A stretch of DNA of 59,545 nucleotides from an uncultured beta proteobacterium (lineage in GTDB: Bacteria; Pseudomonadota; Gammaproteobacteria; Burkholderiales; Burkholderiaceae_B): contig CAITPF010000459.1 of NCBI GenBank assembly GCA_903894155.1, positions 1-59,545 on the forward strand. Direction: 5' to 3'. Positions 52,700 to 59,545 of the stretch are shown here, one piece after another (the first letter of the stretch is position 1; each line of letters starts with the position of its first letter). The notes under the pieces were generated by a model. That model had not been told where the DNA came from, did no database searches, and worked only from the letters and a program-made list of their open reading frames with translations. A program made the position numbers and the translations under genes.

Positions 52700-52930
52700 T
52701 CAGCGCGGCAGCAGTGTTTCGGCCACCAGGTCGACGACTTCAACCGCGACGCGCAGCACGACAAACAGCGCCAGACTCAGCACGATGCCCGCGACGGCCC
52801 AGGGCACGCTGGCTTCGCGCCAGGCGAACCAGCCGCACGACAGCAGGGCGATGCCGGCGATGATCCACGGCACCAGGACACCATGGCGCACGACCAACCG
52901 GATGGCGATGAATCGGTCTGGGTTTTTCAC
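52700..52930 (-). CDS. Small two-TM membrane protein
   Basis: A 76-residue protein with two hydrophobic segments (about 15-35 and 42-65), a basic N-terminus (NPDRFIAIRLVVRH) and an acidic-then-basic C-terminus (VEVVDLVAETLLPR). No family is recognised. The start is a GTG at 52930; no ATG is available in frame. Its stop is 4 nt before the FAD dehydrogenase ATG, so it is the first gene of that operon. A membrane anchor or electron-transfer partner for the dehydrogenase is the natural guess. The short length lowers certainty, but hydrophobicity, spacing and position support a real gene. Confidence 0.7.
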   Translation of the reverse strand: MKNPDRFIAIRLVVRHGVLVPWIIAGIALLSCGWFAWREASVPWAVAGIVLSLALFVVLRVAVEVVDLVAETLLPR

Positions 52931-52934
52931 GATA

Positions 52935-52968
52935 ATGAAATGAAATTTAGCGCAATCAAAATGAAATT
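52935..52968. promoter_or_regulatory. TGAAAT repeat site C (upstream of the membrane protein/FAD dehydrogenase operon)
   Basis: ATGAAAT occurs at 52935-52941, with ATGAAATT at 52940-52947 and again at 52961-52968, a spacing of 21 bp between the two octamers. The same element occurs in three other sites of this window (53058, 58003, 58151). It lies at or just upstream of the GTG start of the leftward operon, a position expected for a repressor. Confidence 0.5.
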
Positions 52969-53057
52969 GTGGTTTCGTTCCTGCTGGGCTCTTTCATAAA
53001 TGGCGCAGTCAATCATACATAAACCAACAAAATTATCTACTTGTTTTTCTTGCCTAA

Positions 53058-53090
53058 ATATGAAATTCATATCAGCATACTGAAATCATT
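53058..53090. promoter_or_regulatory. TGAAAT repeat site D with palindrome (upstream of Bug 11)
   Basis: ATATGAA-A-TTCATAT (53058-53072) is a perfect 7-bp-arm palindrome. A second half-site TGAAATCATT starts at 53081, 20 bp after TGAAATTCAT at 53061. The arrangement (two half-sites two helical turns apart) equals that of sites A and B near 58000. It lies 41 nt before the Bug start at 53132. Confidence 0.5.
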
Positions 53091-53131
53091 GCGGCGGGGA
53101 CCACTCCGCCCGTTCAGGCTTGGGAGGATCC

Positions 53132-54175
53132 ATGAAGAGACACGTTGTCCGTTTGCTTTGCGCGGCGGTGCGTCCGTTGCGAGTCCTGCTTTCCCGCCCC
53201 CATTCGGGGCGCGCGGTGGCACTCGCGATGCTGCTGTCGATGACGGGCGCGCAGGCCCTGGCACAGGGGGCCTCGCAAGCCTATCCGAGTCGCCCCATCC
53301 GGATGATCGTGACGTTCGCCCCCGGTAGCGCGACAGATACGGTCGCCCGTATCTATGGCCAGAAGATGGCCGAAATCCTGGGCCAACCCGTGATTGTCGA
53401 AAACAGGCCCGGCGCGGTCGGCACGATCGGCGCCGACGCGGTGGCGAAGGCCGAACCCGACGGCTATACCCTGCTTGTGGGCACCAACACCACCAACGCC
53501 GCGGTGCTGTCGCTGCTCAAGCACGTGCCTTACGATCCGCGGCGCGACTTCACGCCGATTACGTTTCTTGGCGTGCTTCCGCAGGTGCTCATCGTCAACA
53601 AGGATCTCCCGTTCACGAACGTGGTCGACTTCGTGGCCTACGCGCGCGCCAATCCCGACAAGCTGAGCTACGGATGGACGAACTCCGTCTCTCGCGTGTC
53701 GGCCGAATTGCTTGCGCAGATGGCGGACGTCAGGTTTTTCAATGTCCCGTACAAGTCCGGTTCGACGTCGATTGCGGACCTCATCAGCGGGCAGATCAAC
53801 TTCACGATCATTGACATGATCGTGGCTCTGCCGCAGATTCAGTCGGGCACGGTGCGCGCGCTGGCAGTGACGACGCCGCAGCGGATTACCCAGTTGCCGG
53901 AGGTGCCCAGCATCGCGGAGGCGCTGAAGCTACCCGGTTACGAGATGATGGGCATCTTCGCACTCTTCGGGCCTGCGAACATGCCGCGCGATATCGTCGC
54001 AAAGCTCAATGCCGCCGTCATCCGCGCGAGCGAGGATCCTGAATTGCGCAGCCGCTTCGACAGGATGTCGCTTAACGTGCAGACCACCACACCCGAGCAA
54101 TTGCGCCAGCGGTTCGATCGCGAAATTGCCGTGTGGACCGAGATCGCCGGCAAGGCGGGCATCAAGCCCGAGTAG
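53132..54175 (+). CDS. Bug family solute receptor (11 of 11), divergent second loop
   Basis: A 347-residue Bug receptor with a long signal region ending GAQALAQGASQAYPSRP. Landmarks: IRMIVTFAPGSATDTVAR, VIVENRPGAVG, PDGYTLL and VPYKSGSTSI. The second ligand loop, GSxGxGSxxHL in most Bugs, reads GWTNSVSRVSAELL, so the ligand contact differs. The ATG at 53132 follows GGGAGGATCC. It is divergent from the membrane protein/FAD dehydrogenase operon across a shared regulatory region, and converges with the EthD-like gene. Confidence 0.91.
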   Translation: MKRHVVRLLCAAVRPLRVLLSRPHSGRAVALAMLLSMTGAQALAQGASQAYPSRPIRMIVTFAPGSATDTVARIYGQKMAEILGQPVIVENRPGAVGTIGADAVAKAEPDGYTLLVGTNTTNAAVLSLLKHVPYDPRRDFTPITFLGVLPQVLIVNKDLPFTNVVDFVAYARANPDKLSYGWTNSVSRVSAELLAQMADVRFFNVPYKSGSTSIADLISGQINFTIIDMIVALPQIQSGTVRALAVTTPQRITQLPEVPSIAEALKLPGYEMMGIFALFGPANMPRDIVAKLNAAVIRASEDPELRSRFDRMSLNVQTTTPEQLRQRFDREIAVWTEIAGKAGIKPE

Positions 54176-54181
54176 CGCGCC

Positions 54182-54826
54182 TCAGGCGAGTATGCGGTGC
54201 AACACGCGGTACTCGCCGCGGAACCACCGTTCGATGGCGAGCCGGTCCCGCCAGGGCGTGGCGCGAGCCGCGTCGCGCTCGGGCGACGTGAGTGCGGCAA
54301 TCCCGGCCAGGTAGTGCAGCGCGAGGTGTGTGAAGCCTGCCGGATGCGGCGACGCGATCCGGAAGCGTCGACACGCGAGCCAATCCGGACACCCCAGCAG
54401 GATGCCGAGGTGTTCCTCGTCGTACCAGCGGTTGAACTCTTCTTCGCGCGCTTCAGGCACCGCGAAGAAAACGGGGTATGCGATGGGCGCGCTTCGCGCC
54501 GTGGCATGGATGTCGATTGCCTCGGGTCTTGACTGCCAGCCGATGGATCGCCCGATGAACTGTTCCGTGCGGGCGACGCCCGCGCCGAGTTCGCCGGAGG
54601 TTTCCACCATGCTTGAGTCGTTCTCGACGCTATCAATTTCGAGAATCGCGGTGAGGCTGGCGCACGAGGCGCTGGCGTAGACGCGGCACGCCAGCGGGGC
54701 AAATTCGCGGCGCAATGCGGGTAGATGCCGCGCAGCGTACCAAACGTCGAAGTTCACGCCATGCCCGACGCCGGCGATGGCGGTGTCGAACAGGATCGTA
54801 TCGCTGCAAAGGCCGGGTGGCGTCAT
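54182..54826 (-). CDS. EthD-like / dimeric alpha-beta-barrel protein with two repeats
   Basis: A 214-residue protein of unassigned function. Two internally similar segments, NFDVWYAARHLPALRR (about 25-40) and EFNRWYDEEHLGILL (about 125-140), carry the F-x-x-W-Y-x-x-x-HL motif of EthD/antibiotic-biosynthesis-monooxygenase-like ferredoxin folds, so it is probably a tandem two-barrel protein. Such proteins assist oxidative or isomerisation steps in aromatic and sterol catabolism. It is the last gene of the leftward operon with the dienoyl-CoA-reductase-like and acyl-CoA dehydrogenase genes. The role is inferred from context only. Confidence 0.72.
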   Translation of the reverse strand: MTPPGLCSDTILFDTAIAGVGHGVNFDVWYAARHLPALRREFAPLACRVYASASCASLTAILEIDSVENDSSMVETSGELGAGVARTEQFIGRSIGWQSRPEAIDIHATARSAPIAYPVFFAVPEAREEEFNRWYDEEHLGILLGCPDWLACRRFRIASPHPAGFTHLALHYLAGIAALTSPERDAARATPWRDRLAIERWFRGEYRVLHRILA

Positions 54827-54868
54827 GGCTCGGAAGTCGGATGGTCGGTCGTGGTCGGCGCGCTCGCC

Positions 54869-56749
54869 TCAGGTCGCAAGCGCAAGGTCTGCGGCTTCGT
54901 AGACGGTGCGCGTGAGAACGTTAGGCTCGTAGGCATCGTCGATCCAGTGGTCGACACGCGCGGGCGAGAACGGGATCGTCCACTGTGCATCGGGCGTGTC
55001 GATCGCGGCGGCGGCCCCGATTTCTCCGATCACCAGTGTGCCCTCGCACTGCGCGATCTCGCCCTTGAAGGATGTTTCGACGGTGACCCCAAGTTGCTTG
55101 TAGGCCTTCAGGGTTGATTCGCGATAGCCGGGATGCCCGTCGAGCGCAATGAATCGGGTCGGGCAGCGCAGCGTGACGCGCTTGCCGTGTGAGGCCAGCA
55201 GGAGTGCAGCCTCAGCCGTGGCGAGATCCTGGCCGATCAGGGTGACCTCGTCGCCCTGGATGCGCCCCGGGGCCGCCAGGACTTCGTAGCTTGACAGTGC
55301 GTCGCGCCCGCCCGTCAGGGCATTTGCCGCGAACGGTGTATAGCGGCGCACCGCCCACACGAGGTCGCAGTCGGCCGGTTCGCTGGTGTCCAGCACGAAG
55401 CGCACACCGGCGCGCTTTGCACGCCCGACGAGCGCGGCCGTCGAATCGGCGAACTCCTCAAGGCCCGGCACGCGGGCGCGCCAGTCCTGGATGCCCCCCA
55501 GGCCGTTCGACGCGTCGTACACCGTGACACGGTGACCGCGACTTGCCGCAGCCCAGGCCGCGGTCAGGCAAGCCCAGCCCGAGCCGACGATCGCGATGCG
55601 CAGGGGCTGCGCTGCAGGCCGGAATTCGAACATCGCTTCGCGTCCGACCGCAGGGTTGACCGGGCAGATCGTTTCCGGGCGGGCCGAGCGGCCAAGGCAG
55701 ATGTTGCAGCTATTGCACCAGATGATGTCGTCGCTGCGACCGTTGGCAATCTTGTTGGGCAACTCGGGGTCGGCAAACGACGCCCGTCCGAAGAGCGGGA
55801 TGTCGACCTGGTCGCGTTCGAGCGCCTGCTCGGCAACTTCGGCGCGCTTGATGCGGCCCACGCCCATGACGGGCAGCCGCGTATGGCGTCGCACCTGGTC
55901 GGCCATGTCGAGCCACTGGCCTTCCGGGTCGCCGGTGATCATCGACAGGCGGTTGAAGGATTCGTAGACGCCAACCGACAGGGAGATTGCGTCGATCCCC
56001 GCCGCTTCGAGTCGCTTGACGATCTCTATCGCTTCGGGAATGGCGATCCCCTCCGGCACGAATTCCTGGGCGCTGATGCGCACGCAGAGCGCGAAATCCG
56101 GCGGGCACGCGGCGCGGATGCCGCGCACGATGTTGAGCAGAAACCGCATGCGGTTCTCGAGCGGGCCGCCATAGATATCGGTGCGCTTGTTTGAATAGCA
56201 GGAGAGGAATTCGGCGATCAGGTAGCCGTGCGCGCCATGCAGTTCCACGCCGTCGAATCCGCTCTTGTGCAGGCGGCACGCCGCATCGATATAGAACTGT
56301 TCGAATTGGCGCACGCTGTCGAGGGTGAGTTCGACAGGCATTTCGCGATTGAGCGGGCAGGGGATGGGCGAGGGCGCGACCAGCGGCAGGCCCGTGGTTG
56401 CTGTCTTGGTCTGGCGTCCCGCGTGACTGATCTGGCCCACGACTTTCGAGCCGGCGGCGTGGATCGACGCGGCCAGACGTTTGAGGCCGGGCAGCATGCT
56501 GTCGTCATGCCCCATCAGCATGCGGGGCATCACGCGACCGCTCGGATGCACGCCGATATTCTCGGTGATGACCAGCGCGAAGCCGCCGCGCGCGCGCGCC
56601 ACCAGGTAATCATGCACCGAGTCGGAGACGGATCCGTCCGCGTTGGCGAAATTGGTGGTCATCGGCGCCACCACGAACCGGTTGGGCAGGGTGATCGGGC
56701 CCAGGGTTACTGGTGTAAACAACTTGGGGAACTGCGCGTTTCCTTGCAT
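54869..56749 (-). CDS. NADH:flavin oxidoreductase/2,4-dienoyl-CoA-reductase family protein (BaiCD/FadH-like) with a Fe-S site
   Basis: A 626-residue three-part enzyme. The N-terminal old-yellow-enzyme TIM barrel (about 1-340) has GVELHGAHGYLIAEFLS and the NRFVVAPMT loop. The 4Fe-4S ligands are C345, C348, C351 and C362 (Cx2Cx2Cx10C, as in trimethylamine dehydrogenase). The C-terminal FAD/NAD domain starts IAIVGSGWACLTAA. In that last motif the third glycine of GxGxxG is Cys (C394), an unusual change. The family reduces dienoyl- or enoyl-CoA (FadH, BaiCD/BaiH) with flavins. ATG 56749 is given; TTG 56755 is possible. It starts 14 nt after the acyl-CoA dehydrogenase stop and acts in the same operon. 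Confidence 0.89.
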   Translation of the reverse strand: MQGNAQFPKLFTPVTLGPITLPNRFVVAPMTTNFANADGSVSDSVHDYLVARARGGFALVITENIGVHPSGRVMPRMLMGHDDSMLPGLKRLAASIHAAGSKVVGQISHAGRQTKTATTGLPLVAPSPIPCPLNREMPVELTLDSVRQFEQFYIDAACRLHKSGFDGVELHGAHGYLIAEFLSCYSNKRTDIYGGPLENRMRFLLNIVRGIRAACPPDFALCVRISAQEFVPEGIAIPEAIEIVKRLEAAGIDAISLSVGVYESFNRLSMITGDPEGQWLDMADQVRRHTRLPVMGVGRIKRAEVAEQALERDQVDIPLFGRASFADPELPNKIANGRSDDIIWCNSCNICLGRSARPETICPVNPAVGREAMFEFRPAAQPLRIAIVGSGWACLTAAWAAASRGHRVTVYDASNGLGGIQDWRARVPGLEEFADSTAALVGRAKRAGVRFVLDTSEPADCDLVWAVRRYTPFAANALTGGRDALSSYEVLAAPGRIQGDEVTLIGQDLATAEAALLLASHGKRVTLRCPTRFIALDGHPGYRESTLKAYKQLGVTVETSFKGEIAQCEGTLVIGEIGAAAAIDTPDAQWTIPFSPARVDHWIDDAYEPNVLTRTVYEAADLALAT

Positions 56750-56762
56750 GTGCAAACAATCC

Positions 56763-57956
56763 TCAGCAATGCATGCCCATCTGGCGGGCGATGATTCTCA
56801 ATTGAATGTCGGGGGTGCCCTCGCCGATATACGACTCGGGGCCATCGCGAAAGAGGCGGGCGATTCCGCTTTCTTCCATGTATCCGTAGCCGCCGTGCAG
56901 GGAAACCGCGTGCTGGGTGGCAAAGATGACCGCATCGGCCGTCATGAACTTCGCCATCGACGCGGCCTGGCTACAGGGCCGGCCGGCCATGTAATCGCGC
57001 GCAGCGCTGTACACCATCATTCGGGCAGCCTCGATGCGCGAGGCCATCTCCGCGACACGGAAGCCGACGGCCTGGAATTCGCCGATCGGGCGACCGAACG
57101 CCTGGCGCTCACGGGCATATTGAAGGGTCTTTTCCATCGCAACCTGGGCGATGCCCAGACCGCGTGTGGCCTGGATGATGCGCCCTGACGTCAGCGTGTC
57201 CTTCAGTTGCGCAAGGCCGGATCCGATTTTTCCGAGCAGGGCGTTCTCCGGCACGCGAACCCCGTCCAGGCTGATCAGGGCCGTCGAAGACGAGTGGTTG
57301 CCAAGTTTGTCCAGCGCGCGCGCTTCGAGGCCGACGCTGTCGCGCTCGACCAGGAAGAGCGACAGCGCATCCGGTTTGCGTTCGGGCGACGTACGTGCGG
57401 CAAGCACGTAGTAGTCGGCGATTGTTCCGTTGGTGATGTAGACCTTGCTGCCGTCGAGTACCCATCCCTGCGCATCACGCGTCGCTCGCGACCGAATGCC
57501 CTGGACATCGCTGCCCGCGTCCGGTTCGGTCAGGGCGAATGCCCCGATGCGCTCGGCCCGCAGTGCTGGCGCGAGATAGCGTGCGCGCTGCTCGTCGGTG
57601 CCAAGTTCGAGGATGGGGCGGATCGCCAGGTGCTGGTGCGCGAAAACGCCTGCCGATACGCCGGCCGGGATTCGGGTCAGTTCTTCGTAGTAGACGCAGG
57701 CCGACAGGATGTCGCCCCCGCCGCCGCCGAGCGCCTCCGGGTAATCCGGTGCGAGGTAACCTGCATCGCGCAGCAGCGTGTAGACCTCGGCCGGGAAGAC
57801 GCGTTCGCGCTCCCCGCGCGCCGCGGGCTCGGCCAGGCGCGACAGGACAAAACGCCGGAAGTGCGTGCGGAATTCGATATGCGTCGAATCCAGCAGGGTA
57901 TCGGCCGAGAACCGCACTTGCTGGCCCGAGGCATCCATGTTGTCGTTGGCGGGCAT
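56763..57956 (-). CDS. Acyl-CoA dehydrogenase
   Basis: A 397-residue single-domain acyl-CoA dehydrogenase: LTEPDAGSDVQGI (FAD and substrate contact), VYITNGTIADYY, RQAFGRPIGEFQAV, HGGYGYMEE and the C-terminal YIGEGTPDIQLRIIAR with a catalytic-region Glu. It introduces an alpha,beta double bond into an acyl-CoA with electron transfer to ETF. It is the first gene of a leftward operon with the OYE-type reductase and EthD-like protein, and is divergent from a DECR-like SDR across a region with repeated operator-like elements. Initial dehydrogenation of an activated acid is the likely role. Confidence 0.92.
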   Translation of the reverse strand: MPANDNMDASGQQVRFSADTLLDSTHIEFRTHFRRFVLSRLAEPAARGERERVFPAEVYTLLRDAGYLAPDYPEALGGGGGDILSACVYYEELTRIPAGVSAGVFAHQHLAIRPILELGTDEQRARYLAPALRAERIGAFALTEPDAGSDVQGIRSRATRDAQGWVLDGSKVYITNGTIADYYVLAARTSPERKPDALSLFLVERDSVGLEARALDKLGNHSSSTALISLDGVRVPENALLGKIGSGLAQLKDTLTSGRIIQATRGLGIAQVAMEKTLQYARERQAFGRPIGEFQAVGFRVAEMASRIEAARMMVYSAARDYMAGRPCSQAASMAKFMTADAVIFATQHAVSLHGGYGYMEESGIARLFRDGPESYIGEGTPDIQLRIIARQMGMHC

Positions 57957-58002
57957 GGCTGGGTTCGGTTGAATTGAGTCCGCTGCAATAATAGCAGTGT
58001 TA

Positions 58003-58031
58003 TTTTCATTTCGAAATTTGTAATTTCATTA
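58003..58031. promoter_or_regulatory. TGAAAT/ATTTCA repeat site A (acyl-CoA dehydrogenase side)
   Basis: A 29-bp element contains TTTCATT at 58004 and again at 58024, exactly 20 bp apart, around a central ATTTCGAAAT palindrome. It matches site B (58151-58179) at 25 of 29 positions. It lies 47 nt upstream of the acyl-CoA dehydrogenase start. Confidence 0.65.
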
Positions 58032-58150
58032 TAGAGCAGGTGATCCGCGTGCGTGTCGGCCTGAGCGGAAGCTGCCGCCGACAGCATTGCGAAAATGGAG
58101 CTTTTTTTGGCGTTACGCTTGTGTTTGACTTGACCTTCGAATCTCTCTAT

Positions 58151-58179
58151 ATTTCATTTCGGAATTTTGAATTTCATTA
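58151..58179. promoter_or_regulatory. TGAAAT/ATTTCA repeat site B (SDR side)
   Basis: A near copy of site A: TTTCATT at 58152 and 58172, 20 bp apart, separated by TCGGAATTTTGAA. It ends 17 nt before the SDR start codon, overlapping where its transcript would begin. The duplication in one divergent promoter and the related sites near 53000 mark it as the operator of a shared regulator. Confidence 0.65.
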
Positions 58180-58196
58180 AAATAGCGGAGACGGTG

Positions 58197-59009
58197 ATGC
58201 TGAGTTCTGATACCTTTGCCGGCAAGACGTTCTATGTGACTGGCGCCGGGACCGGGCTCGGGCAGCGGTTTGCGACGCGCGCGGCGGAGCTCGGCGCCAC
58301 GGTCGCCGTGGCGGGCAGGCGCGAGAGCCTTTTGCAGGAAACCGCCGACCTCATCACCCGCGCGGGGGGGCGCGCGCTGGTCTGCAAGGTCGATATCCGC
58401 AAGCCCGATGAGGTCCAGGCCAGCATTGACTCGGTCGTGGCGCAGACCGGCGGCATCGACGTGCTCATCAACAATGCGGCCGGCAACTTTGTCGCCCGTG
58501 CCGAGGAGATTTCCCCGAACGGGTGGAACGCCGTCATCAACGTGGTGCTCAACGGCACAGCGTATTGCACGCTCGCCGCCGGTCGCCACATGCTCGGGCA
58601 GGGTCGTGGCAAGGTGCTCAGCATCTCGGCCGCCTATGCCTGGTACGGCGGCCCGGGTACCGCGCACTCGGCGGCTGCCAAGGCCGGCGTGATTGCGATG
58701 TCGCAGTCGCTTGCCGTCGAGTGGGGCCCGCGCAACGTGCAGGTCAACTGCCTCTGCCCCGGCTTCGTCGATACCGAGCAATCGCGCACAGCGCTCTGGC
58801 CGACCGTGGAGGGGCAGCAACGCATCCTCTCGTCAGTCCCCGCAGGGCGCTTCGGCACGATCGACGAGACGGTCGAGGCTGGCCTCTTCATGTGTTCTCC
58901 CATGGCGGATTACATTAACGGTGAGGTGCTGGTGATCGACGGCGCCCAGTGGCTGAACAAGGGCGTTTTCGTACTGCCCGAACCCGGCCAGCGCTACCAG
59001 AAAGTATGA
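58197..59009 (+). CDS. SDR family oxidoreductase, 2,4-dienoyl-CoA-reductase (DECR)-like
   Basis: A 270-residue SDR: NAD(P)-binding TGAGTGLG (15-22), NNAAGNF (92-98) and AAAKAG with Lys162. The canonical YxxxK Tyr is replaced (HSAAAK). Tyr147 lies 15 residues before Lys162, the same Tyr-to-Lys offset as in mitochondrial 2,4-dienoyl-CoA reductase (Tyr199/Lys214), and NNAAGNF also fits that subgroup. It is therefore likely to reduce a CoA-bound dienoyl or related compound, though a different substrate is possible. GGAG precedes ATG 58197. It is followed by a CoA ligase gene, and faces the acyl-CoA dehydrogenase. Confidence 0.88.
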   Translation: MLSSDTFAGKTFYVTGAGTGLGQRFATRAAELGATVAVAGRRESLLQETADLITRAGGRALVCKVDIRKPDEVQASIDSVVAQTGGIDVLINNAAGNFVARAEEISPNGWNAVINVVLNGTAYCTLAAGRHMLGQGRGKVLSISAAYAWYGGPGTAHSAAAKAGVIAMSQSLAVEWGPRNVQVNCLCPGFVDTEQSRTALWPTVEGQQRILSSVPAGRFGTIDETVEAGLFMCSPMADYINGEVLVIDGAQWLNKGVFVLPEPGQRYQKV

Positions 59010-59109
59010 ATATTGACCCGCGCATTCCCCTTGCTGGTCCGGCTGGCTCGCGCCTGGAGCGAACCCCCGGGCGGGCCGACTGCCGCAGCGCGCCGGAGAT
59101 CATGCAAAG

Positions 59110-59545
59110 ATGACCGCAGCATTGAACCGCATCGATGCCCTGTTCGAGCACAACGCCAGGACGCTGCCGCGCAAAGCGCACCTCATTGACGTTTCTGGCG
59201 TGGCGCAGACCTATGAACAGACCTGGCTTCGCGCGCAGCGCCTCGCGGGCGTCATGGTGCAGGCGGGCGTGCCTCCAGGTGCGCGCGTGCTGGCCCTGAT
59301 GGGCAATTCATTCGAACTGGTCGAACTCTATGTTGCCTGTAGCCTGGCCAATGTGATCTGCGTGCCGGTCAATCTCATGAGCACCGGCCATGAGGTATCG
59401 CGCATCAAGGCGGATTGCGCGCCCGACGCGGTGGTCATCCAGAACGCATTGCTTGACCGGATCCTTCCCGATTTCGGCGCCGAGTCGTTGCGGCTGCGCA
59501 TTGTCACGGAAGGCTCGGCGCCGGGATGGGATTCATATGACGAGG
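59110..59545 (+). CDS. AMP-forming acyl-CoA synthetase, partial (C-terminus beyond the window)
   Basis: About 145 residues of the N-terminal domain of an adenylate-forming CoA ligase: LNRIDALFEHNARTLPRKAHL, TYEQTWLRAQRLAGVMVQAGV, RVLALMGNSFELVELYVACSLANVICVPVN. The catalytic motifs lie beyond the right edge. The ATG at 59110 aligns with normal family starts. It follows the DECR-like SDR by 100 bp on the same strand, so the ligase probably activates the acid that the surrounding acyl-CoA dehydrogenase and reductases process. Confidence 0.88.
   Translation, partial: MTAALNRIDALFEHNARTLPRKAHLIDVSGVAQTYEQTWLRAQRLAGVMVQAGVPPGARVLALMGNSFELVELYVACSLANVICVPVNLMSTGHEVSRIKADCAPDAVVIQNALLDRILPDFGAESLRLRIVTEGSAPGWDSYDE

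Overview
The window is about 59.5 kb of GC-rich, densely packed bacterial chromosome. It is dominated by catabolic enzymes and by genes for Bug-type periplasmic solute receptors (tripartite tricarboxylate transporter receptor family). Eleven complete Bug genes in one window, mixed with MmgE/PrpD proteins, acyl-CoA enzymes and FAD dehydrogenases, point to a betaproteobacterium of the Burkholderiales, most likely Alcaligenaceae (Bordetella/Achromobacter-like). The genus is an inference. I saw no rRNA, tRNA, CRISPR array, prophage, integrase or insertion sequence.

Layout. (1) 1-4094: an aldehyde dehydrogenase with a downstream DUF779 gene, facing a sigma-54 activator of the AcoR type; the intergenic region carries a good sigma-54 promoter and a palindromic upstream site. 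(2) 4138-10992: a Bug gene, then a leftward operon of fused two-domain acyl-CoA dehydrogenase, CoA ligase, Bug and enoyl-CoA hydratase. (3) 11275-17653: 2-hydroxyacid dehydrogenase, MmgE/PrpD protein, Bug, amidase and HpcH/CitE-like lyase. (4) 17699-22362: a more housekeeping-like, visibly more AT-rich stretch with a BAX-inhibitor-1 protein, a two-gene membrane-bound spermidine-synthase-like system and a J-domain protein. (5) 22551-38810: Bug, SDR, TcuA-like FAD dehydrogenase, two Bugs, MmgE/PrpD, Asp/Glu-racemase-like protein, Bug, then a tightly overlapped operon of flavin monooxygenase, two carboxymuconolactone-decarboxylase-like proteins, Bug and an aconitase homologue, and a convergent Bug. 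(6) 38874-47932: a PuuE-like deacetylase facing an operon of amidase, PotABCD-type ABC importer (ATPase, receptor, two permeases), ATZ/TRZ-type amidohydrolase and a second PuuE-like protein. (7) 48074-59545: two FAD dehydrogenases, Bug, PcaC-like protein, small membrane protein, Bug, EthD-like protein, old-yellow-enzyme/FAD dienoyl-CoA reductase-like protein, acyl-CoA dehydrogenase, DECR-like SDR and the start of a CoA ligase.

How the parts may work together. Regions 2 and 7 look like CoA-dependent breakdown of carboxylic acids, probably alicyclic or branched: activation by a ligase, dehydrogenation, reduction or isomerisation, hydration. Region 5 combines enzymes of families known to act on tricarboxylates (aconitase, MmgE/PrpD, TcuA-like) with four Bug receptors, including the convergent one at its right end. 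Region 6 looks like import and hydrolytic dismantling of a nitrogen-rich, possibly heterocyclic, compound. The only transcription factor in the window is the sigma-54 activator. However, the two divergent promoter regions of region 7 (52931-53131 and 57957-58196) share a TGAAAT-type element repeated at a spacing of about 20 bp, which suggests one regulator encoded elsewhere controls four transcripts.

Most functional names are family-level. Substrates cannot be read from the sequence, and starts are uncertain where noted.
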